Assembly (NCBI RefSeq): GCF_051155795.1 | Contig: NZ_DAXETW010000092.1 | Span: forward strand, 1-19,191 | Origin: Longibacter sp051155795 | Lineage (GTDB): Bacteria; Bacteroidota; Rhodothermia; Rhodothermales; Salinibacteraceae | Reading direction: 5' to 3' | DNA: 19,191 nucleotides | Shown here: one piece after another, positions 1 through 6,960 of the stretch | Numbering within the stretch: the first letter of the stretch is position 1 | Layout of the letters: every line of letters starts with the position of its first letter | The notes under the pieces: generated by a model | Database searches by the model: none | What the model saw: only the letters and a program-made list of their open reading frames with translations | What the model was told of the DNA's origin: nothing | Program-made: the position numbers and the translations under genes

Positions 1-201
1 TATTGCCTCGAAGGCAAAGGGTGCACGCTCGGCGTTCTATTCGAAACGTCGTGCGACGTGTTCTTCGAGTGGCTGACGGAGGACGGACAACCGGTCGACT
101 ATCCGCCCCGCCTGCGCTACAAGTCGTGGCCTAAACGGGAGGTCTGTCGTCTGCTCCGCTCGGGCGTGTACGAGCCGGTCACATCGCCAGCGATGAACTG
201 A
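1..201 (+). CDS. C-terminal end of an unrecognised protein (5' truncated by window edge)
   Basis: Frame 1 is open from the first base to a TGA at 199-201 and gives 66 residues beginning YCLEGKGCTLGVLFET and ending VTSPAMN. The piece is rich in Cys, Trp and charged residues (ETSCDVFFEWL, YKSWPKREVCRLL) and has no membrane segment. I do not recognise a family. The reading frame is supported by the codon usage, with G/C in most third positions, and by the strong hairpin terminator 44 bases past the stop, which marks a genuine gene end. The N-terminus and full length lie outside the window. Confidence 0.6.
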   Translation, partial: YCLEGKGCTLGVLFETSCDVFFEWLTEDGQPVDYPPRLRYKSWPKREVCRLLRSGVYEPVTSPAMN

Positions 202-244
202 TCTGCCTGCAGGTACAACCTGCGTCGTCCCATTGCTGGATGAG

Positions 245-280
245 AAAAGCCTCCCGATATTCCTCGGAGAGGCTTTTTTT
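245..280 (+). terminator. Rho-independent terminator
   Basis: AAAAGCCTC pairs with GAGGCTTTT, extended by CCGA/TCGG with one bulged base, around a short TATTCC loop. A run of seven T follows. It lies 44 bases past the stop of the partial gene at 1-201 and insulates it from the methyltransferase gene that starts at 401. This is the cleanest intrinsic terminator in the window. Confidence 0.85.
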
Positions 281-400
281 CTGTGGACCCGGAAAAGGAG
301 TAATCGTCAGGCGGCGCTACAAAGACGACGAGCGGATCCGTGACGCGCATAGCACATTGAGGGAACGTCCGCGTGCTGCCGCTCCTGCTTGAAGGTACCT

Positions 401-1156
401 ATGATTCGAAAAGTATTGCAGACTTACCGAGAGGGAGGCGTGTCCGGCCTGTCCCGCAAAGCGTACTATCTGTACTGCTATGCACTGGAGGCCTATGTCC
501 GACCGGCTGCGGGTCTGAACGAATCCGTCATCACGCTCAACGGGGTGGAGGTCCCCGTGACGCGATCCGCGCTGGACGACCGTCTTCCGTTTTACACGCC
601 GGCGGTCCCGGTCGACAGCAATCCGGTGTACGAGTCCGCCGAGATCGACGCGATCCGCCACTACGTCGAGGCAGACGACCACGTCGTCGTGATCGGCGGG
701 GGACTCGGCGTAACGGCGACCGTCGCGGCGCGCGAAGCCGGGGAAAAGGGCAGTGTCACCGTCTTCGAGCCGTCGAGTACGGCACTGTCCGTATGCACGC
801 GGACGATTGAACACAACGATCTTACGCGCCGCGTACGGCTGGAGCATGCATCGGTGGGGGCGCCGCAGAACTCCTGCTTTACGTACGGCCCGCAGGAAGA
901 CCTCCGGCGCGTACCGTACGACGCACTGCCCGACGCCGACGTGTACGAAATGGACTGCGAAGGGGAGGAACTCCCGATTCTCGCGGGGATGACCGTTCGG
1001 CCGCGCGTCATACTGGTCGAAACGCATGCGAACCACGACGCGGTCGTAGATGTCCTCGAAGCGAACGGCTACACGATTGACAGCGTCGTCGACGACCGGT
1101 CCGAGATCGGTGCCGACCGCACGCACGTTCGGGCAATACGCCGGCCCGCGGCCTGA
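401..1156 (+). CDS. FkbM-family SAM-dependent methyltransferase
   Basis: Predicted 251-residue cytosolic methyltransferase of the FkbM type, which usually O-methylates sugars or secondary metabolites; the substrate here is unknown. Residues 95-110 (VVVIGGGLGVTATVAA) form the glycine-rich SAM loop. VFEP (121-124) is the acidic end of strand 2. DCEGEELPIL (185-194) and VETHA (206-210) are the FkbM signature near the active site. The first 45 residues are an extra, partly aromatic segment (KAYYLYCYALEAY). The ATG at 401 was chosen over an in-frame TTG at 389 because it has GAAGG about 6 bases upstream, the nearest thing to a ribosome site in the window. The DCEG...VETH arrangement and the ending (DVLEANGY) resemble haloarchaeal FkbM proteins more than typical bacterial ones, so transfer is possible. 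Sequence after it suggests a single-gene unit. Confidence 0.75.
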   Translation: MIRKVLQTYREGGVSGLSRKAYYLYCYALEAYVRPAAGLNESVITLNGVEVPVTRSALDDRLPFYTPAVPVDSNPVYESAEIDAIRHYVEADDHVVVIGGGLGVTATVAAREAGEKGSVTVFEPSSTALSVCTRTIEHNDLTRRVRLEHASVGAPQNSCFTYGPQEDLRRVPYDALPDADVYEMDCEGEELPILAGMTVRPRVILVETHANHDAVVDVLEANGYTIDSVVDDRSEIGADRTHVRAIRRPAA

Positions 1157-1201
1157 TGTGCGGGCGAAGAGATGCGCGGGCGACGAGAAGAAAACGGTTT
1201 T

Positions 1202-1217
1202 ATGATGCGGGCATCAT
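1202..1217. promoter_or_regulatory. Palindrome upstream of the LpxH-like gene (possible operator)
   Basis: ATGATGC-GG-GCATCAT is a perfect 7-bp inverted repeat with a 2-base centre. It is followed by further GATG/CATC motifs (GTGATG near 1230, CATCGTG near 1248, GATCATCACG near 1255). It lies about 75 bp before the start at 1293. Such a symmetrical site could bind a dimeric repressor, or it could be a small hairpin in the leader; there is no T-run, so it is not a normal terminator for the upstream gene. Confidence 0.3.
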
Positions 1218-1292
1218 GTCGAGATAACACGTGATGCCTACGTTGCCATCGTGTGATCATCACGAACCTCCCCTTTCGGTGCATCCTTCCTG

Positions 1293-2255
1293 ATGGAACC
1301 CCCTACTCATTTCTTCGACGAGCCGCGTACCGGTTCGACGAACCGCTATCGGACCATCTGGATTTCCGACGCTCATCTGGGACTTCGAGAGTCCAAGGCC
1401 GAGTTTCTGATGGACTTTCTCCAGAAGACGGAGGCCGAGCAGTACTACCTCGTCGGCGACATGATCGATGGCTGGGCCCTTAAGCGATCGTGGTACTGGC
1501 CGTCCTCCCATAATGACGTGGTGCAGTGTCTGCTCGACATTGCGCGGACGTCGGACGTGACCTACATCCCCGGCAACCACGACGAAGCCGCCCGGGCTTT
1601 TCCCGGAATACGGCTCGGTGGAATTCATCTCACCAAAGAAGCGACGCACACCACAGCGGATGGGCGTCGCTTTCTCATTTTACACGGGGATGAGTTTGAC
1701 GGGGTGATCCGCCATGCACGGTGGCTGTCGATGCTCGGAGCCGTGGCTTACACCGGGATCTTGAAACTGAACCGGTACGTGAATCGCGGCCGGCGATGGA
1801 TGGGACTCCCGTACTGGTCGCTTTCGGCCTACCTGAAGAACCGCACGAAGAAAGCCGTGCAGTTCATTGCCGACTTCGAGGATGCCGTGGCGCGGCGTGC
1901 CCGGATTGACGACGTCGACGGAGTGGTCTGCGGCCACATCCACCAACCGGAAATGCGCACCATTCACGGCGTGCAGTACGTCAACACGGGCGACTGGGTT
2001 GAGAGCTGCACGGCCCTCGTCGAGCACTGGGACGGTCGTATGGAAATCCTTCGCTGGGTCCCTGCGGGACGGGGAGCGCGCGAGGCAATCGTCTCGGAGC
2101 CCGCCCGGTCGCATGCAACTGCCGGCGTTCGCGGCAGCGGCGACGGCCAGAGCACCGCGCAGCCCGACCTCGGCCCGCCGGTGCTATCGGGCGACGGGCA
2201 TGTTGGCACGGCCCCGGAGGTCGACACGCGGGGCGACGAAAGCCGACACCGCTGA
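1293..2255 (+). CDS. LpxH-like metallophosphoesterase (UDP-2,3-diacylglucosamine diphosphatase family)
   Basis: Calcineurin-like dinuclear-metal phosphoesterase, 320 residues. The metal-site motifs appear in order: SDAHLG (25-30, D26/H28), GDMIDGW (55-61), GNHDE (94-98), HGDEFD (131-136) and GHIHQPE (214-220), then NTGDWVE near 231. This order, and the segment between the fourth and fifth motifs with a positively charged helix (RYVNRGRRWMG), match the COG2908 LpxH-like group. That group hydrolyses UDP-diacylglucosamine to lipid X in lipid A synthesis, on the inner face of the cytoplasmic membrane. Residues after about 255 form a low-complexity Ala/Gly/Arg-rich tail (about 65 residues) not needed for the fold. 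The exact substrate is uncertain, since many such proteins are uncharacterised. It converges on the lyase gene with only 28 bases between stops. The ATG has no Shine-Dalgarno sequence. Confidence 0.75.
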   Translation: MEPPTHFFDEPRTGSTNRYRTIWISDAHLGLRESKAEFLMDFLQKTEAEQYYLVGDMIDGWALKRSWYWPSSHNDVVQCLLDIARTSDVTYIPGNHDEAARAFPGIRLGGIHLTKEATHTTADGRRFLILHGDEFDGVIRHARWLSMLGAVAYTGILKLNRYVNRGRRWMGLPYWSLSAYLKNRTKKAVQFIADFEDAVARRARIDDVDGVVCGHIHQPEMRTIHGVQYVNTGDWVESCTALVEHWDGRMEILRWVPAGRGAREAIVSEPARSHATAGVRGSGDGQSTAQPDLGPPVLSGDGHVGTAPEVDTRGDESRHR

Positions 2256-2283
2256 TAATCGGACCGGCGTCCGCGTTTCGAGG

Positions 2284-3237
2284 TCAGGCGGGCGTCTGTG
2301 AAGACTCGTGTTCCAGCAGGCGATGCATTTTGCCGGGGAAGGAGGCTTCCAGCGCGTCCTCGACCCGGCGCGAGGCGGACGCGACCCCATGCAGGTCGAT
2401 GCCCGTGTGCACGCCCATCTGGTCCAGCAGGTAGACCGTGTCTTCGGTCGCGACGTTACCGGTAGCGCCCTCGATGAACGGGCATCCGCCCATCCCCGCG
2501 AGCGACGTGTCGAACCGCGTGACTCCTTCCTCGAGGGCGGCGACGAGATTCGCCAGACCCAGGCCTCGCGTGTCGTGCAGGTGGAGCACGATGGGGGTTT
2601 CGCCGATCGAATCGCGAAGGGCTCGTACCACGCGCCGCATCGCGACGGGATTCCCCATGCCGGTGGAATCTGCGAGCGAGATGGACTCGACGCCGAGCTC
2701 GGCGAACTGAACGGCCAGGTCGACCACGTGGCCGAGCGGGGTGTCGCCCGGCTCCCGGTAACCGAAGACCGTCTGGAAGTTCATCTGCACGTCACACCCC
2801 TCCGTCCGGGCCTCGCGAACCATCTTCGCCCCCTCCGCGACCGCGTCCGCCACCGGCATGTTCGCATTATCCATGCTATGGTCGTCGTGCGTGGCGATCG
2901 ACAGGTCGATGTGCCGGCATCCGGCCTCCAGCGCGCGTTCGAGCCCCTTCCGGTTTAGCACCAGGCCACTGAGCGTGGTGCCGTCGAGACCGTCCGCCAT
3001 CGGCAGTCGGTCGCATACCTCCTCGGCATCACGCATCTGCGGGACCCACTTCGGATGGACGAACGACGTCACCTGGATGCGGGGCAGACCGGCTTTGGCC
3101 AGCGCCCGAATCGTATCGACTTTCACATCGGTCGGGATGAACGTGTCTTCCATCTGGAAGCCGTCACGGGGACCGACCTCACACAATTCGACGGTGTCGG
3201 GCAGGATGGCTTCGGGGTCCGGTCGGGTCTCAGTCAT
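2284..3237 (-). CDS. mvaB: Hydroxymethylglutaryl-CoA lyase
   Basis: TIM-barrel lyase of the HMGL-like family that splits HMG-CoA into acetoacetate and acetyl-CoA, the last step of leucine degradation. With the ATG at 3237 it is 317 residues, a normal length. Visible signatures: GPRDGFQ (22-28, catalytic Arg-Asp and metal Asp), HLHD (219-222, metal-binding histidines), GMGGCPF (249-254, with catalytic Cys252) and GATGNVATED (257-266). The GGCP-F-EGA-GNVATED stretch is the HMG-CoA lyase signature and separates it from isopropylmalate and homocitrate synthases. A longer frame begins at a GTG (3282), adding 15 residues not seen in the family, so the ATG is preferred. It lies 60 bases after the cold-shock-like gene on the same strand and may be co-transcribed. 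No other leucine-catabolism gene is in the window. Confidence 0.88.
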   Translation of the reverse strand: MTETRPDPEAILPDTVELCEVGPRDGFQMEDTFIPTDVKVDTIRALAKAGLPRIQVTSFVHPKWVPQMRDAEEVCDRLPMADGLDGTTLSGLVLNRKGLERALEAGCRHIDLSIATHDDHSMDNANMPVADAVAEGAKMVREARTEGCDVQMNFQTVFGYREPGDTPLGHVVDLAVQFAELGVESISLADSTGMGNPVAMRRVVRALRDSIGETPIVLHLHDTRGLGLANLVAALEEGVTRFDTSLAGMGGCPFIEGATGNVATEDTVYLLDQMGVHTGIDLHGVASASRRVEDALEASFPGKMHRLLEHESSQTPA

Positions 3238-3297
3238 GGGAGAAGCGAGGATCGGGAATGGCAGATGGATCGAAGCGGGCACGGCGTCACCGTCGCC

Positions 3298-3516
3298 TCA
3301 GCCGTATCCGGTCGGGGACAGGCGTTCCACCGAGACGGCCTCATCATCGATGTCATCGATCTCATACACAACCCGCTGCCCGGCGCTGATGCGTTCTCCG
3401 GAATGGTAGTCCTGTACGGCGTCCAGACTGAACGGAATCGGGTCGCCGTCGTCGTCGGGCTCGATGAGGCCGTGTTGCTCTTCATGGTCAAACCACTTAA
3501 TCACACCTTCGGGCAT
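3298..3516 (-). CDS. Divergent cold-shock-domain protein
   Basis: A 72-residue protein with the layout of a single cold-shock domain (OB-fold nucleic-acid binder). It begins GVIKWFD (residues 4-10), like the G-VKWF start of Csp proteins. The RNP1 region reads EEQHGLIE (12-19), where the canonical K-G-F-G-F-I aromatic residues are replaced by His and Leu. RNP2 is IPFSL (27-31) instead of V-F-V-H. The end SVERLSP resembles the A-NV--L Csp terminus. It is very acidic (DDDGD at 21-25, EIDDIDDE at 52-59), unlike ordinary Csp proteins. RNA binding is therefore uncertain; it may act on protein partners or be adapted to high salt. Its leader is long and contains inverted repeats. The downstream partner is the HMG-CoA lyase gene. 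Confidence 0.7.
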   Translation of the reverse strand: MPEGVIKWFDHEEQHGLIEPDDDGDPIPFSLDAVQDYHSGERISAGQRVVYEIDDIDDEAVSVERLSPTGYG

Positions 3517-3528
3517 GGTCGTAGGGCG

Positions 3529-3595
3529 GATAGAAAGCTATCGAGGAAAGGAGGCGGCTCGGTCGGAACGGGACCGGTCGGTTGGAGGAGCCGCC
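3529..3595 (-). promoter_or_regulatory. Structured leader upstream of the cold-shock-like gene, within the 334-base gap 3517-3850
   Basis: Two inverted repeats lie just before the start at 3516. GATAG-AAAG-CTATC at 3529-3542 is a tight 5-bp hairpin. GGCGGCTC (3553-3560) pairs perfectly with GAGCCGCC (3588-3595) around a 27-base loop. On the minus strand both would be in the 5' untranslated RNA, a place where cold-shock mRNAs often carry thermo-responsive structure. The rest of the gap (3601-3850) holds no convincing gene. It must contain the divergent promoters; an AT-rich patch TAGTATTTTT near 3822 lies just before the DUF493 start. Function is inference. Confidence 0.35.
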
Positions 3596-3850
3596 CAGCA
3601 AACCTGCGTCACGTGACCGGGGTGTACGTAGGCGTGGATGCCCTACGTGTTCGGGCGGTTCCCGGACGGTTTTCGGCGAGGCATCCATATCCTGCTGCAC
3701 GGTCTTCCCGGGACGGCGTCGAACGAACATCGTACCGTGACGTACACATCGATGCTACAGCAGCACCACACAACGGGTTGGGCATGGTTTTTTCCCGGAA
3801 TCATGCCGGATCCCGATCAATAGTATTTTTCTAACGAACGCCGTCCATAC

Positions 3851-4144
3851 ATGCGGTTCATCAACCAGCCAGAGGCCGAAAACGACGAAGCCTGGTGGGA
3901 TCGATTCAGGGATTTGCTCGACGACCAGAACGACTGGCCGACGCGCTACACGTTCAAGTTCATCGCGCCGTCGGATACCGTGCAGGATTTGAAGGCCGTG
4001 TTCGACGACCATCCCGTTCGCGTCCGAGAGTCCAGCAAAGGCAATTACATGAGCGTCACCGCACACCTGCGCTGCGAAAATAGTGACGACGTGATTGCGA
4101 TTTACGAGGAGGCATCCGACATTGACGGCGTGATTTCTCTGTAG
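3851..4144 (+). CDS. DUF493 (YbeD-like) small protein
   Basis: A 97-residue soluble protein. The core YTFKFIAPSDTVQDLKAVF (about 34-53) followed by VRVRESSKGNYMSVTAHLRCENSDDVIAIYEE matches the DUF493/YbeD ferredoxin-like alpha/beta fold: beta strand, helix, strands, then a helix starting at the conserved S-DDV-IYE region. E. coli YbeD sits next to lipoate-synthesis genes and has been proposed to regulate by an ACT-like fold, but the role is unknown. The N-terminal 30 residues (EAENDEAWWDRFRDLLDDQ) are acidic and precede the usual family start. The gene stands alone, with the histidine kinase starting 134 bases downstream. No Shine-Dalgarno is visible before the ATG. Confidence 0.75.
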   Translation: MRFINQPEAENDEAWWDRFRDLLDDQNDWPTRYTFKFIAPSDTVQDLKAVFDDHPVRVRESSKGNYMSVTAHLRCENSDDVIAIYEEASDIDGVISL

Positions 4145-4278
4145 GTAGATGTATGATTTTGCGACGCACGCAGCGGGATCTGCGTGCATGCTGTGATGCC
4201 TACGACGCCGCCCGACCGTGACGGCTTCGTATCCCGGATATCGGCTCCGGATCTCTTTACTGCCCCGACGTTCGGTCT

Positions 4279-6225
4279 ATGCCGTTCCCCCGACTCGTGC
4301 GCCGTGCCGTCTTCGTGGCTGCTTACGGCGTCCTCTTCTATTTCTTCGACACGCTCGCGACCCACTTTGAGGTTGGACCGGGCGTGAGCATCTGGTATCC
4401 GTCGGCAGGACTGAACCTTGCCCTTCTGGCGATTCTCGGCGCCCGGTACGCTCCGGTTGTTTTTGCCGCGTCTTTCCTGAGCGGCCTCTGGATTGCTGAC
4501 CCGGTCATCCCGGCCCGCCACCTGGTGCTGCCTAACCTGCTGATCGCGCTGTCCAACGCCGGGGCTGCCTACTGGCTGCGTCGCTCCTTTTCCCCGAGAC
4601 ACCCTTTCGACCTGAAGGGCGGAGGACGGTTTGTCGTCGTGGCGTTCCTTCTGCCCGTCGTTATTGCCATCGGCGCGGTCTCGTCGTACACGCTTACAGG
4701 GTTCGCGGGGTACACCGCGCAAACGATCCTGACTGTCGCGGCCTCCTGGTGGATCGGCGATGCGGTCGGTATCCTGACGATCACACCGCTTGCCCTGCTC
4801 TTTGCCTCGGTGGCCACTGGACGGCCGACACTCGGCGAGGGAAGCCGGGAGCAGATGCGCTTCTTCCTCCGCAGTACACGGGGCCGACTGAGCGCCGCCG
4901 GCGACGTGCTCCTTCTCGCCGCTGCGCTTTACGGGTCGTTCTTTGCCACGGCTGATCCGCAGTTTCAGTTCTACGTGTGCTTTCTCCCGCTCCTCTGGAT
5001 CGCCCTCCGGAATGGGCTCCCACGGACGCTTGTAGCGGTTCTGGTGGTGAACGCCGGTGCGACCATAGCCATTCACGTTCGCGGCACCCCGGCGGATCTG
5101 GTGGACGTGCAGTTGTTCATGATCGCACTTGCACTGACCGGATTGCTGCTCGGCCTGCTTGTTTCCGAGCGTCGCCGGGCGGTCTTTATCCTCGAGCGCG
5201 CCAGCCGCAGCCTGGAGCAGCGCCTTCGCGTGTTGTCGACGTCCCACCCGGCATCGGTAAACGATCGCCCTCCGGAAGCATCGTTTTCCGGTGACGGCGA
5301 TCGGGTCGACCCCGGTCGTATCGAGGCCATCCGTGAGGCCTCCTCCAGCTCGACGAAATTCGTTTCGGGTGAGGGTCGGAGCCGGACGGCGGACGAGGAC
5401 GAGTCTCCCCTCTCCATTCGGGGCGTGAACGACGTTCTTGCGTCGAGCAGCGATGTCCTCAGCCGGAGTGCGGAGAATCTCGTTGTACTCAATCAGTTGA
5501 TGCTCGAGTCGAAGGACCGGCTCAGCGCCTCCAACGCGCAGAAGGACAAGCTGCTGTCGTTGATCTCGCACGATCTGAAGAATCCGCTCGTCGGGATCCG
5601 CGGTCTCGCCGAGTTGATGGACTCACAGGATCCGCCGGAGTCGTTCGAGAGACCGTTGATGCTGATCCAGCGCTCCTCCGAGCAGGCCCTCGACTTGCTG
5701 GACAACCTGCTAACCTGGTCGCGGCTGCAGACCGGTCACTTTCAGCCGGACCCGCAGCTTCATCGCCTCCGGTCGCTCACGGACGAGGCCATTGCGCAAC
5801 TGGAAACGCAGGCCGCTCGGAAGGGGGTGTCGCTTCAGAATGACGTTGATGCTCAGCCGGCGGTGTACACCGATGCCTTCATCGTGGATACCGTTCTTCG
5901 CAATCTCATTTCGAACGCGATCAAGTTTACAGAGCGCGGCGGCACCGTTCGCATCGACGCCGAGAAGCGGGCGGACGATGTCGTGGTGTCGGTCGCGGAT
6001 GACGGGATCGGGATGTCTGATGCATTGCAAAACGACGTCTTCGACATGGCCGCGCCGACGTCTGAGGCCGGCACGGAAGGAGAGAGCGGTACTGGGCTCG
6101 GGCTGCACATTTGCAGCGAGCTGGTAGAGGTGCAGGGCGGGCAGATCTGGGTCGAGAGCGAGCAGGGCGCGGGGACGACCTTCTCGTTCACGCTGGCGCC
6201 GGCCCGGCGTGCGCTGGAGGCGTAG
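4279..6225 (+). CDS. MASE1-domain membrane sensor histidine kinase
   Basis: A 648-residue sensor kinase. Residues 1-300 are hydrophobic, with about eight membrane segments. They carry the MASE1 marks WYPSAGLNLALLAILGARY (39-57) and WWIGDAVGILTITPLAL (157-173). A linker (about 300-420) with Ser-rich helices follows. The HisKA helix has the phosphoacceptor H431 in SLISHDLKNPL. The ATPase domain has the N box NLISNAIKFT (542-551, N546), G1 DDGIGM (574-579) and G2 TGLGLH (605-610). There is no receiver domain and no response-regulator gene beside it, so it is an orphan kinase here. The signal is unknown. Its last 38 bases overlap the 3' end of the convergent btaB gene. The TCTATG start context has no Shine-Dalgarno. 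Assignment to the kinase family is firm; the MASE1 call rests on the two motifs and hydrophobicity. Confidence 0.9.
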   Translation: MPFPRLVRRAVFVAAYGVLFYFFDTLATHFEVGPGVSIWYPSAGLNLALLAILGARYAPVVFAASFLSGLWIADPVIPARHLVLPNLLIALSNAGAAYWLRRSFSPRHPFDLKGGGRFVVVAFLLPVVIAIGAVSSYTLTGFAGYTAQTILTVAASWWIGDAVGILTITPLALLFASVATGRPTLGEGSREQMRFFLRSTRGRLSAAGDVLLLAAALYGSFFATADPQFQFYVCFLPLLWIALRNGLPRTLVAVLVVNAGATIAIHVRGTPADLVDVQLFMIALALTGLLLGLLVSERRRAVFILERASRSLEQRLRVLSTSHPASVNDRPPEASFSGDGDRVDPGRIEAIREASSSSTKFVSGEGRSRTADEDESPLSIRGVNDVLASSSDVLSRSAENLVVLNQLMLESKDRLSASNAQKDKLLSLISHDLKNPLVGIRGLAELMDSQDPPESFERPLMLIQRSSEQALDLLDNLLTWSRLQTGHFQPDPQLHRLRSLTDEAIAQLETQAARKGVSLQNDVDAQPAVYTDAFIVDTVLRNLISNAIKFTERGGTVRIDAEKRADDVVVSVADDGIGMSDALQNDVFDMAAPTSEAGTEGESGTGLGLHICSELVEVQGGQIWVESEQGAGTTFSFTLAPARRALEA

Positions 6226-6907
6226 CCCCGAAGCCTTCGGGAGCCGCGTCCGTCGTGGTTCGGGTCAGTGCGGCAACGTAGGCGTAGCGCGGACCCACGG
6301 TTTCCAGGTGCAGCCTCACGGTGCCCCGGTCCTCCAGTGCCAGAAGCGTGTCGAGGAGGGCCGGTCGGTGGTGCACGTCGAAGAGCCCGAGCCAGCCCTG
6401 TAGGGCCCGTGCGACGGGGGCGGGAAGGTCGGCCTGGTCCCAGAAGTCCACGATGTAGAGCGTGCCGCCGGGGCGGAGCGCCTGCAGGGACGCGCGAATC
6501 GCCGTGTCATGGTCCGGGATCATCGACAGCACGTACGAACACAAGACGACATCGAACGGTGCTGTTCGCCCGAACATGTCGGGTCCGACGTCGGCTGCCA
6601 GCCCGTGCGTGAGATGGATTTGCGATGAGACGCCGTCTCGTTGGAGCGCCCGCCGGGCCGTATCGAGCATCTGCGTCGACGCGTCCATGCCGTACAGCCG
6701 GTGGTCCGGTGCGCGGCGATGCAGACGCCGGAGGTTGCGGGCCGTGCCACAGCCAACCTCGAGCACGTCACCCGGCGAATGGTCGGCAATGCGGTCGATC
6801 AACCGGTCTCGTCCGAACAGATAGTATCGTCGGGTCCAATCGTACACGTGTCGGGTCCAGCGGTACATGCGGTCCATTTTTTGGACCGGGTCGGGTTGGC
6901 TCTTCAC
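6188..6907 (-). CDS. btaB: BtaB-like SAM methyltransferase (diacylglyceryl-homoserine to DGTS)
   Basis: A 239-residue class I methyltransferase. In the betaine-lipid pathway BtaB adds three methyl groups from SAM to the amino group of diacylglyceryl-homoserine, giving DGTS. The N-terminal helix MYRWTRHVYDWTRRYYLFGRD (14-34) matches the Y-D-TR-yyL-GRd-LI region typical of BtaB. Motif I is VLEVGCGTA (48-56), the acidic end of strand 2 is GMDAS (73-77), motif II is FDVVLCSYVLSMI (118-130) and motif III is LRPGGTLYIVDFW (144-156). It starts 53 bases after the btaA stop on the same strand, the btaA-btaB arrangement of Rhodobacter. The last 20 or so residues (Ala/Pro/Gly-rich) are encoded antisense to the histidine kinase end and are probably a non-conserved tail. 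By motifs alone it could be a phosphatidylethanolamine or UbiE-type methyltransferase; the neighbour decides. Confidence 0.82.
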   Translation of the reverse strand: MKSQPDPVQKMDRMYRWTRHVYDWTRRYYLFGRDRLIDRIADHSPGDVLEVGCGTARNLRRLHRRAPDHRLYGMDASTQMLDTARRALQRDGVSSQIHLTHGLAADVGPDMFGRTAPFDVVLCSYVLSMIPDHDTAIRASLQALRPGGTLYIVDFWDQADLPAPVARALQGWLGLFDVHHRPALLDTLLALEDRGTVRLHLETVGPRYAYVAALTRTTTDAAPEGFGATPPAHAGPAPA

Positions 6908-6960
6908 GGGACAGAAAGGGTTGGCGGTGGAGAGCGGATTCGTCTGGACGGCTCGGGCGA

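Noticed and set aside
4102..5571. 489-codon minus-strand ORF opposite the histidine kinase
   Set aside because: Antisense to the MASE1 region; the product is a low-complexity Arg/Gln/Glu/Gly-rich string with no domains.
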